This document shows positions 1 through 11,935 of a DNA stretch of 64,000 nt, piece by piece. The first letter of the stretch is position 1. The number at the start of each line of letters is the position of its first letter. Location of the stretch: NCBI GenBank assembly GCA_023634235.1, contig JAMKCF010000013.1, forward strand, positions 14,571,705 through 14,635,704, given 5' to 3'. The stretch comes from Pisaster brevispinus (taxonomy: Eukaryota; Echinodermata; Asteroidea; Forcipulatida; Asteriidae). Position numbers and translations under genes: made by a program. Under the pieces are notes generated by a model, which saw only the letters and a list, made by a program, of their open reading frames with translations, ran no database searches and was not told where the DNA came from.

Positions 1-3000
1 CTAGATTTCACTTGGGCGATATGGTTGATAAAAGTTGTTAAAATAGCAAAAAAACAAAAGTTGAAACAAGCAGGCCAACCAAAATGAACTGTGGTGATAT
101 CTAAAAACTGGTAATGGCTATGAATTCTGGACCATAGGACATCTGGGTTTCGGTGGTGATCATGGCTAGTAGTCAATGCATTTCCCAATGTGCATGACTG
201 GCGCTGGGTAAAATCAGAATCCAAGCAAAACTGCCACCCATCATGGCACGCTGAATTTTGAAGCAATACGGTTCACGACTATAAAAACCCTGGCATATTT
301 ACATGTGAACTACAGCATGGCGTCCATCTTGGCAGCTTGATTTGTTTTTGAACTGTACTCGGTTACCCAAGGTGCATTTGGCCATCTTTTTTTTAAAGAT
401 GGTGCTTGTGCATAATTAGCTAATTGCCTCAAAGATTAAATGTCTTTTAGCCTTTGAAAGAGACTCTGCTAGGATCAAAACGTTGCGCCATTGCCACTTT
501 TTTGGAAAGTGGATAACTGAAGGTTGTGTTTTGTTATTATATTTAGTTATAATTGTCTTTATTATGGGCAACACATCCAGCAAGCTGATCTTTGGGAGCA
601 TGCAAACTACAGTTCATAAACTAAAAACAGGAAAGTGCCAAGCACAGCAAGGTTTTATACTGCGTTTTTTTACTTTTCACTGGCAATGCCGATAAACCAG
701 AAAATCAGCCAACAAGTAAGTTGCATGCCCGAGTTTTAATAGATAGCACTCAAACAATTAATCAAAACTAAATAAAATATCATACAGATGGACTCAACCC
801 ACTCTTGCCTCTCATATATTCTCAAAATATCTATAAATACCAGGCTAAAATATGGACAGATTAATCAGTTCAAGAAATCCTCAAAACACTTTAAAATCGA
901 TCAAACAATTCAGCTGGAATTTGGAAAGTGTTTTCACTTGAAACACTTTTTCAAATCAAAACTACTTGAACTTTTTCAGTATTAAGTTTCTGTCACTTCC
1001 ATACATGTTTAGTGTTTTCTTTAGAAGGTTCTGTTTAATTTCTTTGCATCAATTCTCCACCAAGAAACTTTCAACAATCTGTCACTGACAACAATGAAAT
1101 TGGTTTGTAATTAATTACAGCTTCACTTTCCTTTTTTCTTTTCTTTTTTACAAAAAACAGAACTTGCGGTGGTTTTAGGACCATAACAAATACATCTGCT
1201 CAAAAACTTACCCAAGGTGTTTACTTTTCTTGCTTTAAACAGGCATGAAATGGCCTCTAATGTTGTCCTTATAAATTTACCTTTTACATTGTCCAGTAAA
1301 AAAATAATCACAACTATGACATATAAATGGAAGTGTTTTTTCTGATGAAAAGACACTATGCAACTTGGTTTTTGTTTTAACCTGCAAAGCACACACTTAA
1401 CTTCATTAATTGTTTACAGGGTTTTTTTTCTACGGCACTCAAATTAAAATGAAAAAAAAAGGATATCAGCTTATCAGATTAACAGATGCATGCCTGACAT
1501 GCACTTGGAGTGCCCCCACCACCTTTTACTATACAGAAATCAACTCCAGGCTTGTCATAGTTGTACAATCGTCCTACTAAAAGAGTACTTGATTCACCAA
1601 ACCCTCCTTTAAAATAGTTTAAGGCCCTTCGTTCGTCCGTGACAAACCATGGGTGCCAAATTATATCAGGACTCCGGAGGTGAGGGATTATATATACAGC
1701 AATGGAATGTTAACTTTGAATCATTCATGTATTGGATTTATATCGCTCCACTTGAAATATGTTTGCATCTGAATTCCAAGTTCTATTATTATTAGATTTT
1801 AAGTTAAAATTCTCAGAAGTGTTACAACAAATTGGAGTATTTCTGTGCAAAAAAATCTTATTATAGTTTGAACTGAGTTAACTGGAAATTAAATAATTAC
1901 TTAACGTAATGGGTTTCGATGGGGAATATTTTGATAGTTTATTCAGAGTGCATAGAGAAGAATTTCCTACAGAAAAAATGGGTCGAGACATTCAGAGAGC
2001 TTTATACAGACGGGCAACTATGGTATTGCAAAAAAGGAAAAGAAAAAAAGAAAACTGCCTGGAATGCAAAAGTTAGTTTACCATAATAAAAAAATCAGTT
2101 TTCTATGACACTTAAGTTCAGGGGGAAGATGGAATTAGCCGAACAGCTGAGAAAATGCATGACTGTTTACATTATTTTAAGAAGACATTTTGATTGGCTT
2201 ATGCTTTCAGTTGTTTATGCTGTTCGTTTGAGGTTGTTTTTATATCAAGTTTCTCTTTAACAAGGGTGATTCCAGTTTAAGGTAGTCACAGGGATGTCAC
2301 CTGACCACCTTGCTTCCATTTGTAAACATTGCGAGCTTTGTGAATGTCATTGTCTATCAATTTACACCACAGAAATTTGATGGTTTTTTTTCAACGTTCT
2401 TGTCTAAACCATGCTGTACATTTATCAAGTTGTAACCGTACTTCTAGATGCAAAGTTCCAAATCCTACAAGTTTACAAAAATCATTGTGAACTAATGAAG
2501 GGCCAAAGTGTGAGGCCATTAACAATGTTTTGCATTTATACCATAGGTCATTTTGATTGGTAATATAACAGCTAAGTCTGTTTTCTTAACTGCAACTAAC
2601 ATCGTGACATGAAACCCACAGAAGTACCAAACCTTTTTACTTCAGTTTTGATCCCACAAAAACCTAAAACTGAATTTGAAATCAGCATCAACTCTTCCTC
2701 TTTTAATTATGAACACAATTTCTTTGAAAGTTTTGAAGCATAACTGCTTCATGTTTGACTTTCATAAAATACTGTAATTCCAGAAAAACACACACATAAC
2801 TGCCTTAAAAAAGTGAATTTTGTTTTTCTACAGAAGATATCCACAAAACACCCACCGTGACTGCAGTTCAAGCAGAAACCAAATACTACAAAATAGCCAT
2901 CTGCAAAAAGCATCACAAGAAACCCCCACATAGTGCTCAAAAAAAAAAAACTACAGAGTAATCCCCTAACTATTTCTTTCTAGTGTTTTCCCAACAATAA

Positions 3001-3543
3001 TTGGATTCCTTCCACTCGTGTTCTAACGACATACTGGGGCTCTCTCTCTCTCTTGGCTTGGCATGCTGTAACTAGGGTCCACGGTGGGGTCTTAGCCGTG
3101 GTCCTGTGTTGCCTTGAGAATTTACCGGAGTTCCGCCTGGCTTGGCGCAGACCACACACGGGCATGAGGCCGGCCCAGGGTCATCGCATAAACATGGCCG
3201 CCTTAAATGTAGTGGAAATGCAATCCACCACGACCTGAGCCCAGTGTATACGTTGTGTGTTGTAATGTACATGGTAATGTGATGTGGAAACAAAACCAAT
3301 GATTTTTTTTTCCACGTGTCAAAAAATAGGGCAACTGTTTTTTAAACTCACTCGAATTGCTTTGAACTGAGAAAAGAAGTGTGGTTTTGGTTAGCTGTTT
3401 GTCATGTTAAGGGTACATGTTTAGTTAAAAGTGAATTTAACTTGAATGAGTTGTGACGTCAAACTCCAGAAAACCTGCGGGAGTAAATGGCATGCAATGA
3501 AGAGTTGAAGACAAGTGCAGTTGTTTATGTCAACGAAACTTAC
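1..3543 (-). other. patched intron 3 (partial)
   Basis: AT-rich sequence with no exon matching the next Patched segment on the minus strand. A GC-richer patch lies at about 3050-3240. A GACCACACA motif (one base from the Gli consensus) is at 3150-3158. Nothing else is recognised. Confidence 0.6.
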
Positions 3544-3736
3544 CTTCTACCCACAGTTTCTCCACATTTGTTTCGATTCTGGCTTGTTTGAGACCGACAG
3601 CAAACGCTCCCATTATTATAACTCCCAAGAAAAGTACTTTTCCACTGTGAAACTGGATGTAGCAGCCGAGGAAAAAGAGCAGAGCCTGGAGTTTCCCACG
3701 AAGCCAAAGTGCAGCCTTGTTCCCCTGTGCCCGGCC
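3544..3736 (-). CDS. PTCH1: patched coding exon 3 (membrane helix 1)
   Basis: The 193-nt exon has acceptor ...accacag before 3736 and a strong donor AAG/gtaagt after 3544. It encodes residues 50-113 plus one base of the next codon. It begins [17 protein letters not shown], aligning with human GKATGRKAPLWLRAKFQ, then LGCYIQ, helix 1 and [10 protein letters not shown]. The reading is open further upstream through the acceptor, but homology stops at the splice site. Confidence 0.96.
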
Positions 3737-5768
3737 CTGTGGTTGGGAATCGAACGGGGGAGAGGACGGGTTAGTCGGGTCGGCATCGGGCCCTTCACTG
3801 CCTTGGCCTCGTAGAGGCGAAATCGTGGATGAATTCGACTCAATACTGTCCCGTTTTAGCTGTGTATTTCATGCTCATGACTTTCACCAACATGTCTGGT
3901 GTTGGTTGCATTTGATTATCGGAGATTTGTGCGTGAGAACATTTCACCACGGGCTTATTTAACTTGACCATGGTGACCCTTGCCTCTACAGTGACATGTA
4001 CGCCACCAAGCTATGTCTTGTTCGCCACACAAAATTGGCAACAGACGGTTTTCCAATTCACTCTCAGTAACCGACAGTTTCGAATCACATACTATGTAAT
4101 GGGTTCACTACAACAATTACAAATTAAAACTGCTCTACTTTTATTCAGAAGGTTCGCTTAAAAATGCATTCAGCAACAACAGTGCTGTATTCAGTCAAAC
4201 TCTACCACAATACTTTACCACAATAAGGATACCTTGATCACACTAAAAGTTTGGTCTTTGCTAAATGGCATTATGTGGCAAATATGGTGCGGAACTTTGG
4301 TGAATCTTGACAACTGAAATTAAAGTAATCCTTGAAAATTCTTGACAAATGATGCCATGTCGCATTTAATTGATAATTTACAGGACTCCTATTGTTGAAA
4401 CTCCAGAGAATTAGTTTTCCTTCAACAGACTCTTTCATAAGCATAACAAAATAAATTGCAAAAAAGAATAAGGGTAGAATTTGACTTTTTTGTTTTGTAT
4501 GTGAATCTTACTGAAAATTCAAAACATGGGTCCAGCTTATTTCTCTCCCATTCCATTTAAAGGCAACTTTGTTTTTTGAACCATTCCATTTTTTTTAAAT
4601 TATCTTATATAAATGTAAATATACACAATAAAACTAACTTGTGAAAATTTCATTTCAAAAAGTGGTACTGTTTTTGAGATATCACCAAAAAATCTGGAGT
4701 GGTTGTGTCCATGCATGAAGAATAATCCGTAATTGGAATACACAATCTAAGATCAGATTGAATTTTTGTTTATTCCCTTTCTGTCAAACCTCTTTAGTGG
4801 AATCGTTTCTCATTGCTTCTTACCAAGTAAGTTTTTATGGTAACAAAATTTTGGAGTAATTACCTTCATTCATCTAGCAATAACAAAATTATAATTTATA
4901 CTCCAAGCTATTAACAAGCTATTAACATTCAGAAGAAAAGTGAACTTTAATTTTTACTCCGTTGTTCTTTTGTGCGCTTCAATGTTTTCAACCAATCAAA
5001 ATCTGCATGGCACCGAACGTCATTCATAAAAAAAAATAGTTTCTCCACGCGCTAACTCATTCATAAATCTAGGGATCCAAGCAACTGCCGAAGCAACACA
5101 AATAACCTCCCGACCTCGATATCTACGTTTCCCCCACCCATTCCTCCCCGTGTTTCGAGGGGGGAAACGAGAGGGGAATTATTTCGAGCCATTCGGTGCC
5201 GGGCATGCCGCATTACCCCGAGTGAATGGCACCCCCAGAAGAGATTTCTCCGTCGCAATTAACTCGGAATGCGCGGTCCCCTCCCCGCACCTATAATGGG
5301 CTCAACTCGGACAAAAACTTTTAACACAATCGCCTTTCCACTTTCCAAATCCATACCCGTTCTATTTCTCTGCTGGCATACTCGGCATTGCACCAACTTG
5401 TTCTTGTAAGGAGTTCTTCGTAAACATAATCCTCTGGTGGCCCCGGTGTAGGTATTCTTCCATCCTGGAACATATAAGAGATACAGAAAAAAAGAAAGGC
5501 CTGTTATCAAAGCTTCCGATGCTGAAGACATCTGCATTCAAAACGGAATCCTATTAAAATACCGTATACTCATGCCGTGTTGCCCCCGCACATTATATAC
5601 ACACACACACGCATTGCAACACGCAGTGGAGACCAATATACATTTCCGGCAATAAGAACATTGTAGGGATGTTCATTTTACGGCAACTTTCCAACGGTGT
5701 TTAGAAGCGTTTTCACTGCCGTCTCTCACCTGAGAATCCGGCGTGGCAGGAGCTGCCCAATGCTCCAT
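3544..5768 (-). CDS. PTCH1: patched (Hedgehog receptor), 5' part of gene, 3 coding exons
   Basis: Patched is a 12-helix RND/sterol-sensing membrane protein that binds Hedgehog and, when unliganded, represses Smoothened in plasma membrane and primary cilium. Seen here: exons 5768-5730, 5464-5357 and 3736-3544 join in frame (phases 0, 0, then 1 at the end) to give 113 residues. Residues about 24-37 ([14 protein letters not shown]) match the fly Patched N-terminus pattern around RTSW. Residues 83-99 ([17 protein letters not shown]) match the first transmembrane helix of PTCH1, followed by [10 protein letters not shown], the start of the first extracellular loop. From memory, human PTCH1 exon 2 is also 193 nt with the same phases. 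The next exon (GGR..ELxYT region) is not found at lower coordinates, so the gene continues beyond base 1. It could equally be called PTCH; invertebrate deuterostomes usually have one copy. Confidence 0.95.
3737..5356 (-). other. patched intron 2
   Basis: Intron of 1.62 kb between coding exons 2 and 3. A GC-rich patch at about 5090-5290 lies directly after exon 2 (in gene direction). No other feature seen. Confidence 0.8.
5357..5464 (-). CDS. PTCH1: patched coding exon 2 (cytoplasmic N-terminus)
   Basis: The 108-nt phase 0/0 exon has acceptor tgttccag before GATGG and donor CGG/gtatgg, a weaker donor. It encodes 36 residues. The segment [20 protein letters not shown] and the end EIER line up with the fly LYIRTSWVDAQ...DQIDK and human RPSYCDAA...EQISK segments. 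Joining to the next exon gives EIER/GRAQ, the same position as human K67/G68 (from memory). Confidence 0.9.
5730..5768 (-). CDS. PTCH1: patched first coding exon (canonical start)
   Basis: The ATG at 5768-5766 lies in a good Kozak context (A at -3, G at +4) and an in-frame TGA lies about 60 nt upstream with no other ATG between. Thirteen codons ([13 protein letters not shown]) end in a strong CAG/gtgaga donor in phase 0, matching exon 2. The intron to exon 2 is 265 bp. The length and spacing resemble the short fly Patched leader. An alternative ATG in another frame (at 5790) gives phase 2 and does not fit exon 2. Confidence 0.78.
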
Positions 5769-6350
5769 CGTTGGCCATTCATGGAATCGGTGGAAACGCC
5801 GAGGAATTTTTCCTATTTTCCATATTCAAATAGAAATCCCCGTTTGTCTTGGAGTATCCAACGTTATTCAACTGGCACTTATACACGCACACATACAGTC
5901 CTTGAGAACACGTTATGAATTTACTATGCCTGGTTCCAACCGGCCTGCTTGTTACTTGCTCACAGTCACACCGTACATGTAGAGTTGTACACACATACAC
6001 ACACACACACTGCTCTCAGGTATCACGTCACATTGAAGAAACTGAATAACTGTGATGGAGGGGACTTGGGATCCGGCTGGCCTAAGCACCCCAAGCCCCG
6101 CCCTCCCTGTCACACGGCGGCCCTGACTGGGTCAGTTTCCCGCCGTCTGATTGGGCCGAGGACGGTCCGTTTTGTTCCAGCAATACGGCGTGTCATTAGT
6201 TGCTTCGCAACTGGCGAAGAAACCACCAGGACCACACAAGTTGAGGCACTCTGCATGCGAGAGAATCGGGCAGGAGCCTTTCAGCGCGCACCGCATAAAC
6301 ATCATTTACTTGGGAATGGATTAAAATATCTTCGACGGTAGCGGGAGATC
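5769..6350 (-). promoter_or_regulatory. likely patched 5' UTR and proximal promoter
   Basis: Upstream of the patched ATG on the minus strand are a GC box (6096-6103, GGGCGGGG on the minus strand), an E2F-like TTTCCCGCC (6136-6144) and an inverted CCAAT box (ATTGG on plus, 6150-6154), all within 60 bp and about 330-390 bp before the ATG. A one-mismatch Gli motif GACCACACA is at 6230-6238. A CA repeat (about 5993-6010) lies in the likely leader. No TATA box is evident. The start site cannot be fixed from sequence. Confidence 0.5.
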
Positions 6351-7833
6351 TGTGGAGCTGCTGCAGGGAGGAGAGACGGCAGAGATGATGTCCAAGTCTT
6401 GCGTCTTCTCCTAACAAACAGACAGTCACCCTGTGTCATGTATAGACACTATTGCCACTCGCATCCGAACTGAAGTTCCAGTTTGGAGAATAACTTATTC
6501 TCATAAAAACCTCTTCCATTAAAAAAGAGGATACCGATGCAAAACAGTGGCGTCGTACCCATGATAAACCTGAGACTTACGAACCTTTTCACAACCCACG
6601 GATAAAGATGTCAGATCAATAATTCTGGCCATTGTTCCATAGTATGATAACATACTAATTGAGTGACTAAAAGTACATATACACCTTCCACCATGAAGGT
6701 AGCTTTTACCATGGTATCGGTAAAGTAACACCCAAATCTTCTAACTCTAAGTTTCCAAGAAAAGACCTACAGTTTACATGACTAATATGAAAGTTATCTA
6801 CCTGTCCTCGTGCACACACAAAATAGTAAGAGGCCTGACGTTTTGACCATAACAAAGTCTTTCTCTTTCCTCATGTTACATTTAAACCATGGAGGAAGGA
6901 TATAAACTATAATGCGTGCAGAGAAATGCTGCCAACTACTCAATAATTGGATTACGATTTGTGGACTTCCTTTCGTATGCGCAAAACACTTCAACAACTT
7001 ATACACATCTGTTCACAAAAAACTATTACTTCCTTTTGAAATTTTGCTTTTTTTATAGCCCGGGTTGGACCTTTGGGCACGGGGAATGACAAAACTAACG
7101 CAAGACGTAAATACAATGAATGTTATCCCAAACTTTATTTATAAGTTCTCAAAGCTTCTTTTTTTAATAAGAAACTGGATACCATGCTATCCAATGTTTT
7201 TAGGTAAGGCCAGGATTTTGGTCTTCGTTTGTTTATCTCCATGGGGTGGAATTTGTCACCTTTACGCCCGGAGCGGACCACAGCACGAACCCCTCTGTTT
7301 GGACGTTAAGTAAAGCATCGTAAATAATGAGCGAGATAGTGTAGTTTCTCGCGAGCGTTTGTTTCTCTTATAATACAGGGCAATGTCACAGGTTTTATAA
7401 ACCAGCGCAGCATACTTCACACGCATCCAACAAAACTAAACAACTTTTCAAGTGGATTATATAAAAAAAAAAAACTCAACTAGATTCCATCTCGTTCGAA
7501 CATTCCTAGGCGCGTCTCAATTTTCAAGATGGGAAACGGTTTCAAGTCACGGAGTTCGTTCGTGTTCAAAATGAACTCGAGTGGATGGTTGAATTATCTA
7601 CTGTTTACGCATTAAATTTGAATTAGTATACATGGTACTTGAAGAACACGATTGGGCATACTATGCAAATTTTCATGATGAAATTGGTCACATGTATGTT
7701 TTTCGGGGGGGGGGGTTGGGGGCATTTGTGCATTGGATAGTTTTTAAAAAGAAACAATCCATCCTTGAAAAAGAACTTCTAAATGTTATGTTTACAATTC
7801 AACAGCGCTTTTTGCTCAGTCATTGTTGCTCTA
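6351..7833. other. intergenic, no feature recognised
   Basis: AT-rich intergenic sequence upstream of patched. I see no coding exon, RNA gene or repeat that I can support. Confidence 0.5.
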
Positions 7834-7911
7834 TGCAACGGGTAAGCTGTATTCACGGTACCATGGAGTCGGTACTCTCCATGGTTCCGTGAATACAGCT
7901 TACCCGTTGCA
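7834..7911. repeat. 78-nt near-perfect hairpin
   Basis: Arms beginning TGCAACGGGTAAGCTGTATT (7834) and ending in its exact reverse complement (to 7911) pair over about 33 bases with one bulge. The loop is about 10 nt (GTCGGTACTC). Its size resembles a pre-miRNA, but the pairing is nearly perfect, which is more typical of a small foldback element or siRNA source. No miRNA family was recognised. Confidence 0.8.
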
Positions 7912-9279
7912 TTGGAATGATCTTTTGTTCATAACTTAAGTTTTAAAGAAATATTCAGTTACATGGTGCCTCTCCTGTGTCACAGTTTGACAGCTGATTA
8001 CCCACGAGTACATCCATAGCGAAGCTACAGCACGCTGTACATTAAATTTTTTTCACCATAATTCTCTAATTACAGTAGCAGGGGACCTTGGCGCAGGCGC
8101 AGTTACTGCGCGCCATGCTCGACCGTCTTGGGTGGCCATGGTTGGCCTTCTACGGTCAGAGCTTTACGGTTAGCCATCGATCGATTGGAGGCGACCGCAG
8201 AAACACGGGGGAACACCCTGCGTTCGCTCTTTGCTCTCAGAAACTTTCGCTTTAACAATACAGGAATGAGTTCCCCTAACTTGTGAATAACTTGAGGTAG
8301 AGAGACCTTGACCAACCGACCGACCGATCATTTTCATTTCTGTAAAAATCCCGAGACCGATATCTTTTGACAAGTGCAGCAGTTTCGTAAGAGACTATTC
8401 CATGAATGCATTTTGATACGCGCACTCTGGCGTCATGTAAAGTCATTCGCGTTAACTTTATCGAGCACTTGTAGCATTGGAAATTTGATTTCTAATTGGG
8501 TCCTGTATGACTGTTTAAACATAGTCTTCAAAGACAACTTCAAATGTATTTTATCTTAATATACATTTGGACATGACCGAATATGTTTGCAAGACAAAAA
8601 AATGATACTGAAAACAGTCGTCGGGTCGGCTTACATTCCTGAGTGTCACTGGTCATTTTAGTCGGGTCACTCACCACCATTCAGCCCGTGCTCTTTTTGG
8701 TGTGTGTGAAGATGACCCTCAGCCGACGGGAGATTGCTGAAATTGGGGGGATGAGCAAGCAACGACAAAGGGAACAAAAGGCATGGGGGCTGCAGCGGCC
8801 AAAAGGAATGCCTGTTTCGCGGAAAAAAAAATCATCGTCCAAATTATGGGGCAGATTATACTTTTAACACACACGCACAGGCTTGCCTACGGCTGCTGGA
8901 CAGCGGGCGAATTATTGGGTAACGTCAGGAAGGTAACTAAACACGGTGTCATATTTTTCAATAACGCTCTCCATAATCAGTATGCTTTTCGTTTCTTTTT
9001 TAAACATAACCGTGCATCCACACGAAAAGTACTATAAAAGCATACCATTTCAATCCCCAACGGCTTACTGATGATCATTTCTGAATTGCCGAATTACATC
9101 ACAGATCTCGCCGATTACAAAGAAGGTTTTAAAGTTATTTATCGCCCAAAAGAAACAGACAAAAGAGGTCATTGTTATTCATGTGAATAGAGGAAGGTCA
9201 ATTCGGAGAGTGTTTGAGACTTGAGGGGGTTTTAGATTATTGTCACTGTCTGGGTTTGTTTGAGGACACCGGTGGATTG
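7912..9279. other. intergenic; NRF1-like motif at 8093
   Basis: No coding exon supported. A GGCGCAGGCGCAG motif (about 8092-8102, one base from the NRF1 palindrome) followed by GCGCGCC gives a small promoter-like GC patch. Short open frames around it are not recognisable. Confidence 0.4.
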
Positions 9280-9305
9280 TTATTTATTTATTTATTTATT
9301 TATTT
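9280..9305. repeat. (TTTA)n microsatellite
   Basis: About six perfect TTTA/TATT units. Confidence 0.95.
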
Positions 9306-9409
9306 GTTCTCCATAAATGGTGAGAAAGTTTAGCAAACTCGGTGTCAATTTTAACAAAATCTTTGAGGAAAACAAACGCTTGCAAGTGCCTTTAAACTTA
9401 TTTATACAG

Positions 9410-9860
9410 ACGGGGCTGGTAGAGAAATAGTCACAGACAGTGTTCATGTTTTGTGTGATCAACCATACCCATGAAATAACAAAATTTGGGCGTTGTGTGG
9501 GTCAGGGGAAAATAGTGGGGAAACTTACCAAATTTTCAGCATGTAAACAAATTGTTCTTAATTTTGGTTGTAACAACCAAAATTAAGCTGTTAACTTTTT
9601 TTTAGATATTCAGATACAGTTTTCTCCAATTGACTTCTTCATAGAAAAAAATGGTTCCAATTTTGGTTTTAATTTTGGTTGTAACAACCAAAATTAAGCT
9701 GTTAACTTTTTTTTAGATATTCAGATACAGTTTTCTCCAATTGACTTCTTCATAGAAAAAAATGGTTCCAGTATTAGGCCCCCTAAGTTCATAATCAGTA
9801 TTAAGGCCGCCAGATAAAAATTGAACAGCAATGTTTGTTATCCTTATAATACATTGAATG
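9410..9860. repeat. dispersed repeat family A, copy 1, with internal tandem duplication
   Basis: Shares long stretches with 17707-18090, including CACAGACAGTGTTCATGTTT and TTTTGGTTGTAACAACC. Within this copy a 111-bp segment is duplicated head to tail (about 9561-9671 and 9672-9769). Each duplicate opens with an 11-base inverted repeat, AATTTTGGTTG-taa-CAACCAAAATT. Confidence 0.85.
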
Positions 9861-10065
9861 GTAAACTTTTGACCACGACACTTGGGAACTTTCCGTAGGC
9901 CTTTACCTGTGATGTTCGACCAAACCTCCCGTTTTCCTCAGCTCTTTTGTGTTTTTGCAACAACAACAAACGTGGATTGAAGTGAGCTAAAAAAAAATCA
10001 CAGGTTCGATTGTTTCTCTTTGATTTCTGTCAATGGATGAAGTGATCATTTGCCAAGTGTAAACA

Positions 10066-10513
10066 CTATGTAACCTGTGACGTCACATGTTTTCAAACAC
10101 AGAACATGCACTTCGTACAGTCACAATCTGTACACAGCTTAATTGAGGGGGAAAATCTCACACTTTTGGGGACATCGCACTATTTGATTTTTATCAAATT
10201 TTGATATGACTTTTTTTCAACTCTTGATTCCATGTAATGGTAAAGGTAATGTACATTCCAGGGCCTTTCTGCCCAGGGCACGTGGGAAATTTAACATTTT
10301 GTGTCATAATTTCCACATTAACTCAAAAGTTGTAAAATAACAGCTGAACAAGTGTTAATATGTGGCCCACTTTTTTCACACTCATCAAAGTTGATAAAAA
10401 TCAGACGGCGCAATCTACATAACAAATAGTTTCAATGTGTTCTTCCATTGAGCTGTGCAGGAAGTTTAAGCTTTGTGGCTCTTTTATAAATGTGACGTCA
10501 CAGGTTACATGGT
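10066..10513. mobile_element. MITE-like element with TGACGTCA inside its terminal inverted repeats
   Basis: Left end CTATGTAACCTGTGACGTCA (10066) and right end TGACGTCACAGGTTACATGG (10493-10512) are inverted repeats with about 23 of 25 bases matching. The roughly 450-bp interior is AT-rich and has no open reading frame. The right part is related to 42240-42550. The perfect CRE palindrome TGACGTCA lies in both ends. Confidence 0.75.
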
Positions 10514-10520
10514 CTATACA

Positions 10521-11660
10521 CTTTTGCCTGCCAGGAAAATACCATGGAAGTGGAGCGCTCGTGGTCACTCTTTTTTTATAAACAACTGAAAAGCAAATTT
10601 CAAATTAATTAACGCAGTAAAGTTGCATCGCAAAATTTTCACTGAAAGAAATTATTATTTTAAAGATTTTTTTCTTTGACCGAATGTTAGGCCTAACAGA
10701 TGATGCCGTTTCAAAACGAAAAACATACAAAAACTTTCGCATATGCCACCTACAATGCCCGAAATACATGTAACATTTTGTTTGCACCGGGCTGATGGAC
10801 GTGAGATAATGTCGGACTCCCGACAAAAATTATTTTTTGTTTTTAAATTAACTACCACACATCATTGGTCGATTTTTTTGCGCATTACTTTAAATGAAAC
10901 ATTATGACGTTCTCAATCTACATAGCTATTTTGTCTCTCAATTTTAGGGACATCGGCCAAAAATTTGACCCAACAACTTTAAAATCATGTCTACAAAAAA
11001 ATAAAAAATTCAATTAAAAAACAGGAATCAAAATTCTGAAATGTCACCTCAGATTTGCCTTGGTCATAAAATTTTAGCTCCGGAGAAAATTTCTCGGCTA
11101 AATTTTAAATCGGGAACCAGTCTCAAACAACACACATAATGAGATATTTTGATGGGTGTTTTTTTTAGCTGTTCCGAAAGCTTTTTTTTTTTCTTCCTTT
11201 TTTTTTTGCTAAGCAAATTGCTGTGCTCGACAGCTTTAAATGAAACCGGACCCTGGTTTTGAGACTTTTGATTTGTTGAAGGACAATGACAAATATGGCC
11301 GCCGGTCTTACCACCCGATAAATATTGTATCCAACCCGCTAAAGTGTCATTTTTCCCGAGGCGAAGTAAGTCATTAACTTTAGTCAAAGGTGGTATCTAC
11401 AGCAGAAAACTCGTGCCACTTTTCCCCCGATCAGCAATTAGACAACAATGGCGTTTACAGTTTCTACCCAAACAGGTAGCCATTCGAACGACACACAAAC
11501 ACGACTACACAAGGAATGTATAAACAAAATTATAAGCGAGAACAAACAATGCTTTCAATCTCTGACTCTAAAGGAGGTTTGAAAATCAAAAACTAGGCAG
11601 TTGAACACAGCATAGCATAAAATGAGAATAAATACATACGCAAGTTTTAGTAGGCGTTAA
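10521..11660. other. intergenic, no feature recognised
   Basis: AT-rich with homopolymer T runs (about 11180-11208). Nothing else is supported. Confidence 0.5.
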
Positions 11661-11935
11661 AAATAGAATTCCATCCCAAAGTTACATAACAACAGTATCT
11701 GTACGGAAATGTTTACTCAAAACATAATTTAACTCGGCCAGAAAGGAAAACAAAGTTCAAAGCTTATTTTTAAGCGGATTTTGTCAAATAAAATAGAATT
11801 CCACCCAAAGTTACAAATAGCAACAGTATTGGAAATGTTAATAACTCTACTGTTTCACCAATTTCACAAGAAACCCTAATTTAACTTGTTCGGAAGAGAA
11901 AACGTTCAAAGTTACTTTTTGGAAGTTTGTTTCAG
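11661..11935. repeat. diverged tandem duplication (about 130-140 bp unit)
   Basis: Two head-to-tail units share AAAATAGAATTCCA.CCCAAAG, CAACAGTAT and ATAATTTAACT/CTAATTTAACT followed by similar 3' halves. The units are noticeably diverged. Confidence 0.65.

Noticed and set aside
1..3543. Search for the fourth patched exon (GGR..ELxYT..IGEE region)
   Set aside because: No minus-strand sequence in this stretch matches; the exon must lie outside the window.
8103..8373. Small minus frames near the NRF1-like motif, taken as a possible gene start
   Set aside because: No recognisable domain and no convincing donor; only the GC motif is reported.
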